This document shows, one piece after another, positions 34,179-43,167 of a stretch of DNA of 55,277 nucleotides. Below the pieces are notes generated by a model. It ran no database searches, was not told the origin of the DNA, and saw only the letters and a program-made list of their open reading frames with translations. A program made the translations under genes and the position numbers. Position 1 is the stretch's first letter. Every line of letters starts with the position of its first letter. This stretch comes from Thiohalocapsa sp. (GTDB taxonomy: Bacteria > Pseudomonadota > Gammaproteobacteria > Chromatiales > Chromatiaceae): positions 1-55,277 of the forward strand of contig NZ_JAJDNQ010000164.1 in the NCBI RefSeq assembly GCF_022340605.1. Reading direction: 5' to 3'.

Positions 34179-34269
34179 TCGCCCGGTACATTGCTGTTTT
34201 TCCTAGTTGAAAGTACCGAGGTTTTGTGGGAAAAGCGGGACGGCCCGGTGCCGCGTTTCATTGCCCTGA

Positions 34270-34283
34270 TTGACGTACGTCAA
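34270..34283. promoter_or_regulatory. FNR/CRP-family-like box 2 upstream of hynS
   Basis: TTGACGTACGTCAA is a second perfect TTGAC-N4-GTCAA palindrome, 105 nt downstream of box 1 (10 helical turns) and about 235 nt before the hynS start codon. In T. roseopersicina the homologous operon is activated anaerobically by an FNR homologue, which supports this reading. Confidence 0.6.
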
Positions 34284-34511
34284 GAGGTCTCTTGGACGCC
34301 AACATTCGATGGCTCGTTTGCATTTACATTTATTTGCAAGGCATGGATGACCGAATTAGTAGATCGTTTCGGTCTGTTTTTACTGCGAAAAGTCAGACCG
34401 GCGCCGGCCTTTGCGCACACGCGTGGCCGCCAAGAAAACCGGCCCCAAGAACCCCGTCTGCGGAGTGTGCACGGGGCCGAACACGACAACACCAATTGCG
34501 GAGGATCTCCG

Positions 34512-35570
34512 ATGGCCTATGAAGCGACCTTTGGCGACGTATTGCGCAGCCAGGGGGTGAGTCGTCGAGCATTCCTGAAGTTCTGCTCGACCACGGCGTC
34601 TCTGCTGGCGCTGCCCGCCGGGACCGCCACGGCCATGGCAGAGGCCCTGTCGGAGACGCGCAGGCCGTCGGTGATCTGGCTCTCTTTCCAGGAGTGCACG
34701 GGGTGTACCGAGGCGCTGACGCGCTCGCATGCGCCGACCATCGAGAACCTGATGTTCAATTTCATCTCGCTCGATTATCACCACACCCTGCAGGCGGCCG
34801 CGGGTGAAGCCGCCGAGCACGCTCGCGAGGAGGCCGAGCGCGAGAATGCGGGCAAGTACCTGGTGCTGGTGGACGGCTCCGTGCCCATGCTGGAGTACTG
34901 CTCGACCGTGGCCGGCATCAGCAACAAGGCGATGCTGGAAGATGCCTGCACCAACGCCGCCGCGGTCATCAACATCGGCACCTGCTCCGCCTACGGCGGC
35001 ATCCCGGTAGCCAAGCCGAATCCCACCCAGGCGGTGCCGGTGGGTCACATCATCAAGGACAAGCCCATCGTCAACGTGCCGGGCTGCCCGCCAATGCCGC
35101 TCGCCATCACCGGCGTCATCGCCCAGTACCTGACCCTCGGCAAGCTGCCGGAGCTCGACCACCTCGGCCGGCCCGTCGCCTTCTTCGGCGAGAACATCCA
35201 CGACCGCTGCTACCGCCGGCCGTTCTACGACCGCGGCCAGTTCGCCGAGACCTTCGACGACGAGGGCGCGCGCAAGGGCTGGTGCCTGTACAAGCTCGGC
35301 TGCAAGGCGCCGGTGACCTACAACGCCTGCGCGCACCTGAAGTGGAACAATGGCGTCAGCTTCCCGATCCAGTCCGGCCACGGCTGCCTCGGCTGCTCGG
35401 AGCCCGGCTTCTGGGACATGGGCGGCGTCTACGAGTCGGTGGCCACCGGCAAGTTCGGCGACGGCACCAGGCTCGGTGCGGCGGCCCTCGCTGGCGCGGC
35501 CCTCGGTGCGGGTGCCGCGGTGCTGGCGCGGCGCAAGAAGGCGCATGTGCACGAGGAGGATGCGGGCTGA
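34512..35570 (+). CDS. hynS: [NiFe]-hydrogenase small subunit (Isp-type, membrane-associated)
   Basis: The 352-aa subunit carries the iron-sulfur clusters that relay electrons from the NiFe site. A Tat signal is present (SRRAFLKFC at residues 17-25, then TTASLLALPAGTATAMA). Cluster ligands are visible in ECTGCTEAL, NIGTCSAYGG, VPGCPP and the C-terminal cysteines of HDRCYRR, GCKAP and HGCLGCSEPGFWD. A C-terminal hydrophobic helix with a basic end (about 323-345) anchors it to the membrane. ATG 34512 has GGAGG ten bases upstream; the frame is open earlier but the Tat signal position fixes this start. It is the first gene of the operon with isp1, isp2 and hynL. Confidence 0.95.
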   Translation: MAYEATFGDVLRSQGVSRRAFLKFCSTTASLLALPAGTATAMAEALSETRRPSVIWLSFQECTGCTEALTRSHAPTIENLMFNFISLDYHHTLQAAAGEAAEHAREEAERENAGKYLVLVDGSVPMLEYCSTVAGISNKAMLEDACTNAAAVINIGTCSAYGGIPVAKPNPTQAVPVGHIIKDKPIVNVPGCPPMPLAITGVIAQYLTLGKLPELDHLGRPVAFFGENIHDRCYRRPFYDRGQFAETFDDEGARKGWCLYKLGCKAPVTYNACAHLKWNNGVSFPIQSGHGCLGCSEPGFWDMGGVYESVATGKFGDGTRLGAAALAGAALGAGAAVLARRKKAHVHEEDAG

Positions 35571-35726
35571 GGCGGGCGCGCGCCGTTCGGCTTGCCGGCC
35601 GAGGAAGCGGCACGGCAAGCGATCAAAGCGAGCACGGCAAGGGGTCAGAGCAAGGGGTTAGAGCTCAAGAACAGAACACGAGCCAACACGACAAAACACA
35701 AGCCATCCACCGGAGGAATACAACAG

Positions 35727-36377
35727 ATGAGTCTCCTCGAATTCGCCCGCGGCCCGGCGATACACGCCTCGCTGATCATCCTCGTCGCTGGCATCTTCCT
35801 GCGCTTGCTGGGCGTTCTGGTGCTCACCCGCGGTGCAGACCTGTCACGGCCGCGTGACGCCTTCGGCAACTTCAAGGGCTATCGCACGGTCTTCAGCCGC
35901 GCGTGGCCGAGCAGCGAGTTCACCACCACCACCATCTACCAGACGGTGATGGCCTACGTCTTCCACATCTCAACCTTGTTGGTGGTAGTCGCCATCGTGC
36001 CGCACATCGAGTTCATCACCAGCCTGACGGGGCTCTCGTGGCCCGGTCTGCCGAACTTCATCGGTGTGGCGCTCGGCACTATCGCGCTGGCGTCGCTGAT
36101 CGCGCTCATTCTGCGCCGGCTGAGCAACCCTGCGGTCTACAACTCCACCCTGGGCGACTACGTGACCTGGATCATCGTCGCGCTGCCGCTGCTCACTGGC
36201 CTGATGGCCTTCGCTCACGTGGGGCTGCGCTACGAGACCATGCTGGCGCTGCACATCCTGAGCGCAGCGCTGCTGTTCGCCTACATGCCGTTCAGCAAGC
36301 TGATGCACGCCTTCTGGTTCATCTTCTCCCGCGCCCAGAGCGGGCTGGCCTACGCCCACAAGGGGGTCCGGATATGA
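35727..36377 (+). CDS. isp1: Isp1, cytochrome b-like membrane subunit of the hydrogenase
   Basis: The 216-aa protein has about five membrane helices and resembles the NarI/DsrM-type cytochrome b subunits. Candidate haem histidines lie in YVFHISTLL, HVGLRYETM and LALHILSAA. It should accept electrons from the periplasmic HynSL and pass them to Isp2 or quinone. The start at ATG 35727 has GGAGGA ten bases upstream. Its stop overlaps the isp2 start (ATGA). Confidence 0.93.
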   Translation: MSLLEFARGPAIHASLIILVAGIFLRLLGVLVLTRGADLSRPRDAFGNFKGYRTVFSRAWPSSEFTTTTIYQTVMAYVFHISTLLVVVAIVPHIEFITSLTGLSWPGLPNFIGVALGTIALASLIALILRRLSNPAVYNSTLGDYVTWIIVALPLLTGLMAFAHVGLRYETMLALHILSAALLFAYMPFSKLMHAFWFIFSRAQSGLAYAHKGVRI

Positions 36378-37771
36378 GCGCCACCACCGCAACGCCGTCC
36401 GTCTTTCCGAGCTTCGCGGAGGTCTACCAGGGCCTGGCGGCGCAGATCGGCATGCTGCGCGAGATGGCGCCGCAGCCCACCAAGTCGGAGGACCGCCGCC
36501 TCAAGGGCGCCATCGACAAGCTGATCGAAGAGACCAATGCCGACGAGGCGGTGTGGCTGGAGAGCTGCATCCACTGCGGGCAGTGCACCAACGCCTGCCA
36601 TTACTTCCAGTCCATGCAGGACGCCAAGTACGCGCCCATGCGCAAGATGGACCTCTACCGGCGTGTGTATCAGCGCGAGATCAGCCCGCTGCGCTGGTGG
36701 TACAAGCTGATCAGCAAGCCAGTGAAGCTCAAGGACTTCGAAGAGGCCCGCGAGCTCATCTACGACTCCTGCACGGAGTGTGGGCGCTGCACCATGGTCT
36801 GCCCCATGGGCATCGACACCGCATCGCTGGTGCACCATATGCGCACGGCCATGGTCGAGGCCGAGTTGGTGCCGCCGGAGCTGGCCGCGCTGCGCATGGA
36901 GCAGCTGCATCATGGCACGGTCTTCGGCTCCTCGCCGGAGGCGCTGCGGAAGATGATCGACACCATCCGCGAGAAGACCGGGGTGGACATCCCGCTGGAC
37001 AAGGAGAGCGCCGAGATCATGGTGCTGAGCTCCGCCGTGGACCTGGTGGCCAACGGCAACGGGCTCTTGGCCACCGCCCGCATCATGAACCACATCGGTG
37101 CGGACTGGACCATCTGCTCCGACGGCTTCGAGAGCGCCAACTTCGGTCTGCTCTCAGGCGACATGTCCCTGTGGGCCAAGCAGGTGGAGCCGATCGTCGC
37201 CGCTGCCGAGCGCATCAAGGCGAAGACCATGGTCATCGCCGAGTGCGGCCACGCCTACCCGGCGCTGCGCTGGAATCCGATGCTACGCAGCGGCGACCTG
37301 CCGTTCGAGATGATGTACATGTCGGAGTTCCTCGGCAAACAGGCCAAGGCCGGCAAGCTGCACCTGACGCCCCTGGATGCCAGGGTGACCTTCCACGACC
37401 CGTGCAAGACCGGCCGCCGCGGCGGCGCGTTCGACGAGCCGCGTGCGGTACTGAATGCCATGAACGCCGATGTCGTGGAGATGCCCAACAACAAGGAATA
37501 TAACTGGTGCTGCGGTGGCGGTGCGGGCATCTTCCTGCTCGAGGACGCCACCAAGCTCCGCGATGAGTCCTTCAAGATCAAGATCCGGGAGGTCAACGAG
37601 ACCGGTGCCGAGGCGGTGGTGGTGAGCTGCGCGAGCTGTCGGCTCAACTTCGAGTCCGGCCGCCAGAAGAACCACTGGGACAAGCGGGTCGAGAGCCTGG
37701 TGGAGCTGACTGCAGCCCACCTCGATGATGCCAAGGGCGCTGATGCCAGCGCGAGAGGAGCCGCCCGATGA
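36374..37771 (+). CDS. isp2: Isp2, HdrD-like iron-sulfur subunit of the hydrogenase
   Basis: The 465-aa cytoplasmic protein resembles heterodisulfide reductase subunit D and DsrK. Two [4Fe-4S] motifs (CIHCGQCTNACHY; CTECGRCTMVCPMG) are followed by two CCG-type cysteine domains (HDPCKTGRRG with NWCCGGGAG; SCASCRLNFESG) that may hold a noncubane cluster. With Isp1 it links hydrogen oxidation to cytoplasmic thiol/disulfide or sulfur metabolism. It overlaps both neighbours by 4 nt. Confidence 0.94.
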   Translation: MSATTATPSVFPSFAEVYQGLAAQIGMLREMAPQPTKSEDRRLKGAIDKLIEETNADEAVWLESCIHCGQCTNACHYFQSMQDAKYAPMRKMDLYRRVYQREISPLRWWYKLISKPVKLKDFEEARELIYDSCTECGRCTMVCPMGIDTASLVHHMRTAMVEAELVPPELAALRMEQLHHGTVFGSSPEALRKMIDTIREKTGVDIPLDKESAEIMVLSSAVDLVANGNGLLATARIMNHIGADWTICSDGFESANFGLLSGDMSLWAKQVEPIVAAAERIKAKTMVIAECGHAYPALRWNPMLRSGDLPFEMMYMSEFLGKQAKAGKLHLTPLDARVTFHDPCKTGRRGGAFDEPRAVLNAMNADVVEMPNNKEYNWCCGGGAGIFLLEDATKLRDESFKIKIREVNETGAEAVVVSCASCRLNFESGRQKNHWDKRVESLVELTAAHLDDAKGADASARGAAR

Positions 37772-39498
37772 GTGCACGTGTTGTAGTCGATCCCGTCACC
37801 CGCATCGAGGGCCATCTTCGCATCGAGGCGAAGATGAACGGTCCCGCCATCGAGCAGGCCTACTCTTCCGGCACCAGCGTGCGCGGCCTCGAGGTCATCG
37901 TCCTCGACCGCGACCCGCGCGAGGTCTGGGCCCTAGTGCAGCGCATCTGCGGGGTGTGCACCCTCGTGCATGGCATGGCCGGCGTGCGCGCGGTGGAGGC
38001 CGCGCTCAACTACGAGATTCCGCCCAACGCGGAGCTGATCCGCAACCTGATGATCGGCGCCCAGTACGTGCACGACCACGTGATGCACTTCTATCACCTG
38101 CACGCGCTGGACTGGGTGGACGTGGTCTCGGCCCTGCAAGCGGACCCGAAGGCGACCTCGGAGCTGGCGCAGTCCATCAGCAGCTACGCCAAGTCCTCGC
38201 CCGGCTACTTCGCCGACGTGCAGAAGAAGCTCAAGGGTTTCGTCGAGGGCGGCCAACTCGGCATCTTCGCCAACGGCTACTGGGGCCATCCCGGCTACCA
38301 GCTGCCGCCGGAGGTGAACCTGCTGGCCACGGCGCACTACCTGGACGCGCTCGCCTGGCAGCGCGACGTGGCGGAGCTGCACGCCGTGTTCGGCGGCAAG
38401 AACCCGCATCCGAACCTCTGCGTCGGCGGCATGCCCTGCGCCATCAGCCTGGAGTCCGGCAACCAGGCCGGCACCGCGCTGGACGTGGTGGGCCTGGAGC
38501 GGGTGCGCAACATCATCGGGCAGATGCAGGAGTTCGTGCACCAGGTGTACGTGCCGGACACCATCGCCATCGCCGGCTTCTACAAGGACTGGTTCAAGCA
38601 GGGCGAGGGGCTCGGCAACTTCCTGACCTACGGCGATTTCCCCGCCAAGGGCTATGGCGACCGCGACTCCTACATGGTCCCGGCCGGCGTCATCCTGAAC
38701 CGGGACCTGAGCCATATCGAGCCCGTGGACCTGGATGCGGAAGACCAAGTGCAGGAGTTCGTCGCCCACGCCTGGTACGACTACGGTGCCGGCAAGGAGG
38801 CAGGGCTGCATCCCTACCAGGGCGAGACCAAGCTCGCCTACACCGGGCCCGAGCCGCCATACACGGAGCTGGATGTTGACAACCAGTACTCGTGGCTCAA
38901 GTCGCCGCGCTGGCAGGGCAAGCCTATGGAGGTCGGCCCACTGGCACGTGTACTGATGCTCTACGCCAGCGGTGATGCGCGTACCAAGGAGGTGGTGGAC
39001 GGTACCCTGGCACAGCTGGAGCTGCCACTGGATGCCCTGTACTCCACCATGGGCCGCACCGCCGCGCGCACGCTGGAAACGTCCATCATGGTGGACGCCA
39101 TGCAGGACTGGTACGACAACCTGCAGGCCAACATCAAGTCGGGCGACGTCAAGACCTTCAACGAGGCGCTGTGGGACCCGTCCACCTGGCCGCGCAAGGC
39201 GCAGGGTGTCGGGCGCATGGAGGCCCCTCGCGGTGCCCTCGGACACTGGATCGTCATCGAAGACGGCAAGGTGGCCAACTACCAGGCGGTGGTGCCCACC
39301 ACCTGGAATGCAGGTCCTCGAGACGCACAGAACCAGCAGGGGGCGTACGAGGCGGCGCTGGCCGGGCATACGCTGCATGACCCGGCACAGCCGCTGGAGA
39401 TCCTGCGCACGGTGCACAGCTTCGACCCCTGCATTGCCTGTGCCGTGCATCTGACCGACCCGAACGGCGAGGAGGTGCTGACGCTGAATGTCCAGTAA
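37768..39498 (+). CDS. hynL: [NiFe]-hydrogenase large subunit
   Basis: The 576-aa catalytic subunit oxidises or evolves H2. The N-terminal nickel motif is RICGVC (C61, C64) followed by LVHG, and the C-terminal motif is DPCIACAVH (C555, C558, H561). The last 15 residues after H561 are the extension removed by a maturation endopeptidase once nickel is inserted. The opening VVVDPVTRIEGHLRIE is typical. It is translocated with the small subunit through the Tat pathway. Being split from hynS by isp1-isp2 is the hallmark of the Isp-type group. No maturation protease or hyp genes are in the window. Confidence 0.96.
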   Translation: MSARVVVDPVTRIEGHLRIEAKMNGPAIEQAYSSGTSVRGLEVIVLDRDPREVWALVQRICGVCTLVHGMAGVRAVEAALNYEIPPNAELIRNLMIGAQYVHDHVMHFYHLHALDWVDVVSALQADPKATSELAQSISSYAKSSPGYFADVQKKLKGFVEGGQLGIFANGYWGHPGYQLPPEVNLLATAHYLDALAWQRDVAELHAVFGGKNPHPNLCVGGMPCAISLESGNQAGTALDVVGLERVRNIIGQMQEFVHQVYVPDTIAIAGFYKDWFKQGEGLGNFLTYGDFPAKGYGDRDSYMVPAGVILNRDLSHIEPVDLDAEDQVQEFVAHAWYDYGAGKEAGLHPYQGETKLAYTGPEPPYTELDVDNQYSWLKSPRWQGKPMEVGPLARVLMLYASGDARTKEVVDGTLAQLELPLDALYSTMGRTAARTLETSIMVDAMQDWYDNLQANIKSGDVKTFNEALWDPSTWPRKAQGVGRMEAPRGALGHWIVIEDGKVANYQAVVPTTWNAGPRDAQNQQGAYEAALAGHTLHDPAQPLEILRTVHSFDPCIACAVHLTDPNGEEVLTLNVQ

Positions 39499-39611
39499 CG
39501 GGCGCTATCACGTGCCCTGACTCGGGGCCGGGAGCAGGGCGGGCGTACAACACACACCAAATGCCCGCCCACCCCGATCCAGATCGACCGTCCAAAGGAG
39601 GACTCAACGCC

Positions 39612-39944
39612 ATGACTTCACTTTCCATTTTGGCCGAGCTGCACGTGCGCGAGTTCGTGTGTCGGCAGAAGCACCAGGATGAAATCAACGCGGAGGACTG
39701 TGCCCGGCGCAGTGCGAACGATCTCAAGCGCCAACGCAAGCACCTTGGCGACTGGCAACAGGGCGCCATCAATTGCGCCGGGCCCTTGTGCCTGCTCGAC
39801 GCCGTCGGCCAGGCGGAGGAGAGCTGGTTGGAGCTGTTCGAGCATGCCCCGCGCTGCGACCTCCAGGACAAGCCGAAGGCCCGCGACGACGCCATAGAGC
39901 GCCGACCGTATTTCGGGCGGCCGGCCGATATGACCATGGCCTGA
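39612..39944 (+). CDS. Small protein after hynL, unknown function
   Basis: The 110-aa protein starts at ATG 39612 after AAAGGAGGA, a strong site. It is charged and cysteine-containing (VREFVCRQKHQDEINAEDC; INCAGPLCLLDAVG; HAPRCDLQDKP) with no signal peptide or membrane helix. The family is not recognised. It lies 113 nt after hynL and before the terminator at 40154, so it is probably part of the hyn transcript and might assist hydrogenase assembly, which is inference from position only. Confidence 0.7.
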   Translation: MTSLSILAELHVREFVCRQKHQDEINAEDCARRSANDLKRQRKHLGDWQQGAINCAGPLCLLDAVGQAEESWLELFEHAPRCDLQDKPKARDDAIERRPYFGRPADMTMA

Positions 39945-40153
39945 TGGCGATCGACAGAGGTCAGGCCTTCCGGCGGCAAGCCCGCTGAGGTTAACCCCCA
40001 GCGGTCAGCACCCTGAGGTCGACTCCCTGAGGCCAATCCATTGCTCCGGCGGTGCCGTCTTGGCCACCGGGGCTCACGGTTCCGCGCTGGCGGAGGCAGG
40101 GGCTCCGTCCGGGTTGTGTGCCCCGGGCGCGCTCCTCCGACCGCGGCAGTGCC
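39945..40153. other. Untranslated 3' region of the hydrogenase operon
   Basis: Part of a gene-free stretch from 39945 to 40362. Apart from the terminator at 40154-40189 nothing is recognised. Positions 40000-40045 contain short repeated CCTGAGG words. Confidence 0.45.
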
Positions 40154-40189
40154 GTTCGGGGCAGCTACGGCTGCCCCGAACGCATTTTT
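40154..40189 (+). terminator. Rho-independent terminator
   Basis: GTTCGGGGCAG (40154-40164) pairs perfectly with CTGCCCCGAAC (40171-40181) around a 6-nt loop, followed by GCATTTTTG. It is a strong intrinsic terminator, most likely for the hydrogenase transcript. Confidence 0.9.
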
Positions 40190-40362
40190 GCGCCCCTCAT
40201 CCACTGGCCCCATCCGATACGGGCGCTGCCGAGGAACCGGCGCCCCGCCTATCCATCCAAACTCACCGGCAACCCATCATAGGCTCGCGCCGAGCGCGGT
40301 CCACGGCAGTAGAATTGCCGCGGCCACGACAGCAATCAACCGGAACCAGAGGAGATGTGAAT

Positions 40363-40752
40363 ATGTATGGCGTTTCGACGAAAGTAAGCACCGGCTTCGA
40401 CGAGACCATCGAGCGCGTCACCGCGGCACTCAAGACCGAGGGCTTCGGCGTGCTGAGTGACATCGACGTTGCCGCGACGCTGAAGAACAAGCTCGGCGTC
40501 GACCACCGGCCCTACCGTATCCTGGGCGCCTGCAACCCTGAATTTGCCCACAAGGCCATCATCGCCGAGCCCGACATCGGGGTACTGCTGCCCTGCAACT
40601 TCGTCGTCCGCGAGGACGACGACGGCGCGGTGCACGTGCTGTTCATGAACCCGCTGTCCGTGCTGGACCTGGTGGAGAATCCGCAGGTGCCGGGACTCGC
40701 TTCCTTCGTGCGCGAGAAGCTGGACCGCGTCATGGAGGCGATTCAGGACTGA
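40363..40752 (+). CDS. DUF302 protein
   Basis: The 129-aa protein starts at ATG 40363 after GAGGAGATG. The DUF302 pattern is clear: FDETIERVTAALKTEGFGVL, DIDVAATLKNKLGVDHRPYR and ILGACNPEFAHKAI. The family is often found with sulfur or redox genes and may bind a small ligand; the function is not established. It has no signal peptide. It follows the hyn terminator and therefore has its own promoter. Confidence 0.9.
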   Translation: MYGVSTKVSTGFDETIERVTAALKTEGFGVLSDIDVAATLKNKLGVDHRPYRILGACNPEFAHKAIIAEPDIGVLLPCNFVVREDDDGAVHVLFMNPLSVLDLVENPQVPGLASFVREKLDRVMEAIQD

Positions 40753-40806
40753 CATGGCGCTAACGCGAGCGGCGCCCGCGCGCCTGTCCCGGCCGGACGC
40801 CCGGAC

Positions 40807-41604
40807 ATGACCTACTGCCTGGGTGTCGCCGTCGACGCCGGCCTCGTGCTGGCGTCGGATTCTCGGACCAACGCCGGCATCGACTACGTCACCAGCTATT
40901 CCAAGCTGCACCTGTTCACGCCCGCGCCGGACCGGCTCTTCGTGCTGCTTTCCGCCGGCAATCTGGCGACGACGCAGGAGATCATGAACCGCGTCCGCCG
41001 GGACTTGGCGCGCGCCCAGCAGGGGTTCCAACAAGACCAGTTCCAGGCGCCGGCGCTTGCCAATCCGACGCTCGCCAACGTGAGCTACCTGTTCGAGGCT
41101 GCGGATTATCTGGGCCGGGTCAGCCTCGCGGTGCAGAGCCAGCACGGCCCGGCGCTGGCGCAGCAGGGCATCAGCGCGCAGGCCACGCTGATCCTCGGCG
41201 GGCAGATCGCAGGCCAGCCGCCGGGCCTCTACATGATCTATCCGCAAGGCAACTACTTCGCGGCCTCGCCCGAGACGCCCTACCTGCAGATCGGCGAGAA
41301 CAAGTACGGCAAGCCCGTGCTGGACCGGCTCGCCCGCGCGGAGATGAGCCTGGAGGACGCGGCCAGACTCTGCCTGGTGTCGCTGGATGCCACCGCGCGC
41401 TCCAATGTCACCGTCGGCCCGCCGTACGAGCTGGCGTTGTATCCGCGCGACGCGCTGGCCCTGAGCCATCGGCTCAAGCTGGAGACGGAGGCGCCGCTGC
41501 TCGCCGCCGCGTCGAAGAGCTGGGATCAGGGGCTCCAACGGGCCTTTGAGGGTCTTCCGCGCTTCGACTGGGAGAACGGTTCCGGCAGTCAGGGTCCGAC
41601 CTGA
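40807..41604 (+). CDS. Anbu proteasome-like peptidase
   Basis: The 265-aa Ntn-hydrolase begins MTYCLGVAVDAGLVLASDSR, the Anbu (ancestral beta subunit) signature, with Thr2 exposed after Met removal as the likely nucleophile. SDSRTNAG is highly conserved in the family. Length agrees with Anbu. Most Anbu genes sit with a circularly permuted ATP-grasp protein, an alpha-E protein and a transglutaminase-like protein; none of these is here. The neighbours are instead DUF302, DUF2237 and an amidoligase/glutamine amidotransferase pair. Confidence 0.92.
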   Translation: MTYCLGVAVDAGLVLASDSRTNAGIDYVTSYSKLHLFTPAPDRLFVLLSAGNLATTQEIMNRVRRDLARAQQGFQQDQFQAPALANPTLANVSYLFEAADYLGRVSLAVQSQHGPALAQQGISAQATLILGGQIAGQPPGLYMIYPQGNYFAASPETPYLQIGENKYGKPVLDRLARAEMSLEDAARLCLVSLDATARSNVTVGPPYELALYPRDALALSHRLKLETEAPLLAAASKSWDQGLQRAFEGLPRFDWENGSGSQGPT

Positions 41605-41708
41605 GTGCTGGGTACGGCGTGCCGTTCGGGTGCTGGACCAACGGCGACCGGACCCCATTTGGAAGAGACGATCTGGAAAAGACGCCAAACGCCCCCAGCC
41701 ATCGAATC

Positions 41709-42077
41709 ATGACCGCAAAAAATGTCCTCGGCGAGCCCCTGGAGCTCTGTTCCGACTATCCACGCACAGGCTTTACCCGCAACGGCCGTTGCGAGACGGG
41801 TCCGCAGGACCTGGGCTCGCACACCGTCTGCGCGCGAGTGACCCAGGAGTTCCTGGACTACTCCCACGCTCGGGGCAACGACCTGATCACGCCCCTGCCC
41901 GAGTTCGATTTCCCCGGTCTCAAGCCCGGTGATCGCTGGTGTCTCTGTGCCGCCCGCTGGCAGGAGGCCCTGGAGGCCGGCTGCGCGCCGCGGGTGGTCC
42001 TGCGGGCGACACACGCGCGGGCGCTGGACGTCTGCGACATGGCGGACCTGAAACGCCACGCGGTGGACCTTTCCTGA
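41709..42077 (+). CDS. DUF2237 protein
   Basis: The 122-aa protein starts at ATG 41709. The family pattern is complete: NVLGEPLELCSDYPRTGFTR, DLGSHTVCARVTQEFLDYS, GNDLITPLPEFDFPGLKPGD and RWCLCAARWQEAL. It has five cysteines, four of them in family-conserved positions. No biochemical role is established. It lies between anbu and the amidoligase in the same orientation. Confidence 0.92.
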   Translation: MTAKNVLGEPLELCSDYPRTGFTRNGRCETGPQDLGSHTVCARVTQEFLDYSHARGNDLITPLPEFDFPGLKPGDRWCLCAARWQEALEAGCAPRVVLRATHARALDVCDMADLKRHAVDLS

Positions 42078-42156
42078 CCGTCCGGGCGCTCGGCGCGGGC
42101 GGGCCGGAGATGCCCGCACGCCTGGCCGGGCGCTCGCCAGCCGAGTGCACATCGCA

Positions 42157-43167
42157 ATGAGTCAAAGCCTCCCCATGCCCCCGATCACGCGACGTGCCGA
42201 TGGCGGACTGCGCCAGGTGGGGGTCGAGATCGAGCTCAGTGGTCTCGACTTGGACCAGACCGCCGCCCTGGTGGCGGAAGCCGTGTCCGGCAGCGTCCGG
42301 TCGATCAGCCGCTATGAGCGCAGCGTTGCTGGCGACGTGGCCGGCGCCATGGCCGGCGACTGGCAGGTGGAGCTGGACTTCACGCTCCTGAAGACGCTGG
42401 GCCGGCGCGAGCGCGACGGCGGCGAGTTGGTGGACGCGGCCGAGGAGCTCGCCGAGGACGTGCTGCGCATGATCGCCGAGCGCATCGTGCCGGTGGAGGT
42501 GGTGAGCCCGCCGCTGCCGCTGGACCGGCTCGACGTCGTCAACGGCCTCATCGGGCGCTTGCGCGATGCCGGTGCCCGCGGCACGGGTGGGGAACTGGCC
42601 TACGCCTTCGGCCTCCAGCTCAACCCCGAGCTGCCGGACACGGACGCCGACACCATCCGCAAGTACCTCCAGGCCTTCCTGTGCGCGGAGGAGTGGCTGC
42701 GCGAGCGTGCCCGCGTGGACCTGACCCGGCGGCTCACGCTCTTCGCCGAGCCCTTCCCGAAGGGCTACGTGCGCAAGGTGGTGGCGGCCGGCTATGCGCC
42801 GAACCTGGACGCGCTCATCGATGACTACCTGCGGGACAACCCGACCCGCAACCGCGCCCTCGACCTGTTGCCGCTGTTCCTGCATCTGGACCCGGAGCGC
42901 GTGCGTGCCAAGGTGGATGATGCCCGCGTGAAGCCGCGCCCGACGCTGCATTACCGGCTGCCCAACAGCGAGATCGACGTTCCCGGCTGGGACCTCGGCA
43001 CCGCGTGGGTCGACTGGCTGGTGGTGGAGCGTCTGGCCGCTGACCCGGTGCTGCTGGATGCGCTGTGCCAGGACTACGCTGCCTTTCTGGCGCAGCCCAT
43101 CGAACGGCTGGTGGGTGACTGGGCTGCGGAAACGGCGCAATGGCTGGACCGCAACCGGCTCCGCTGA
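42157..43167 (+). CDS. Amidoligase-family protein (COOH-NH2 ligase fold)
   Basis: The 336-aa protein has the N-terminal strand RQVGVEIELSGLDLDQTAAL and the acidic DWQVELDFTLLK typical of the amidoligase family, a divergent branch of the glutamine-synthetase/GCS fold predicted to join a carboxylate to an amine using ATP. VEVVSPPLPLDRL and AYAFGLQLNPELPD match conserved active-site segments. The start is ATG 42157, with ATG 42145 as an alternative. It overlaps the next gene (class I amidotransferase) by 28 nt, a pairing described in comparative genomics of this family. Confidence 0.88.
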   Translation: MSQSLPMPPITRRADGGLRQVGVEIELSGLDLDQTAALVAEAVSGSVRSISRYERSVAGDVAGAMAGDWQVELDFTLLKTLGRRERDGGELVDAAEELAEDVLRMIAERIVPVEVVSPPLPLDRLDVVNGLIGRLRDAGARGTGGELAYAFGLQLNPELPDTDADTIRKYLQAFLCAEEWLRERARVDLTRRLTLFAEPFPKGYVRKVVAAGYAPNLDALIDDYLRDNPTRNRALDLLPLFLHLDPERVRAKVDDARVKPRPTLHYRLPNSEIDVPGWDLGTAWVDWLVVERLAADPVLLDALCQDYAAFLAQPIERLVGDWAAETAQWLDRNRLR

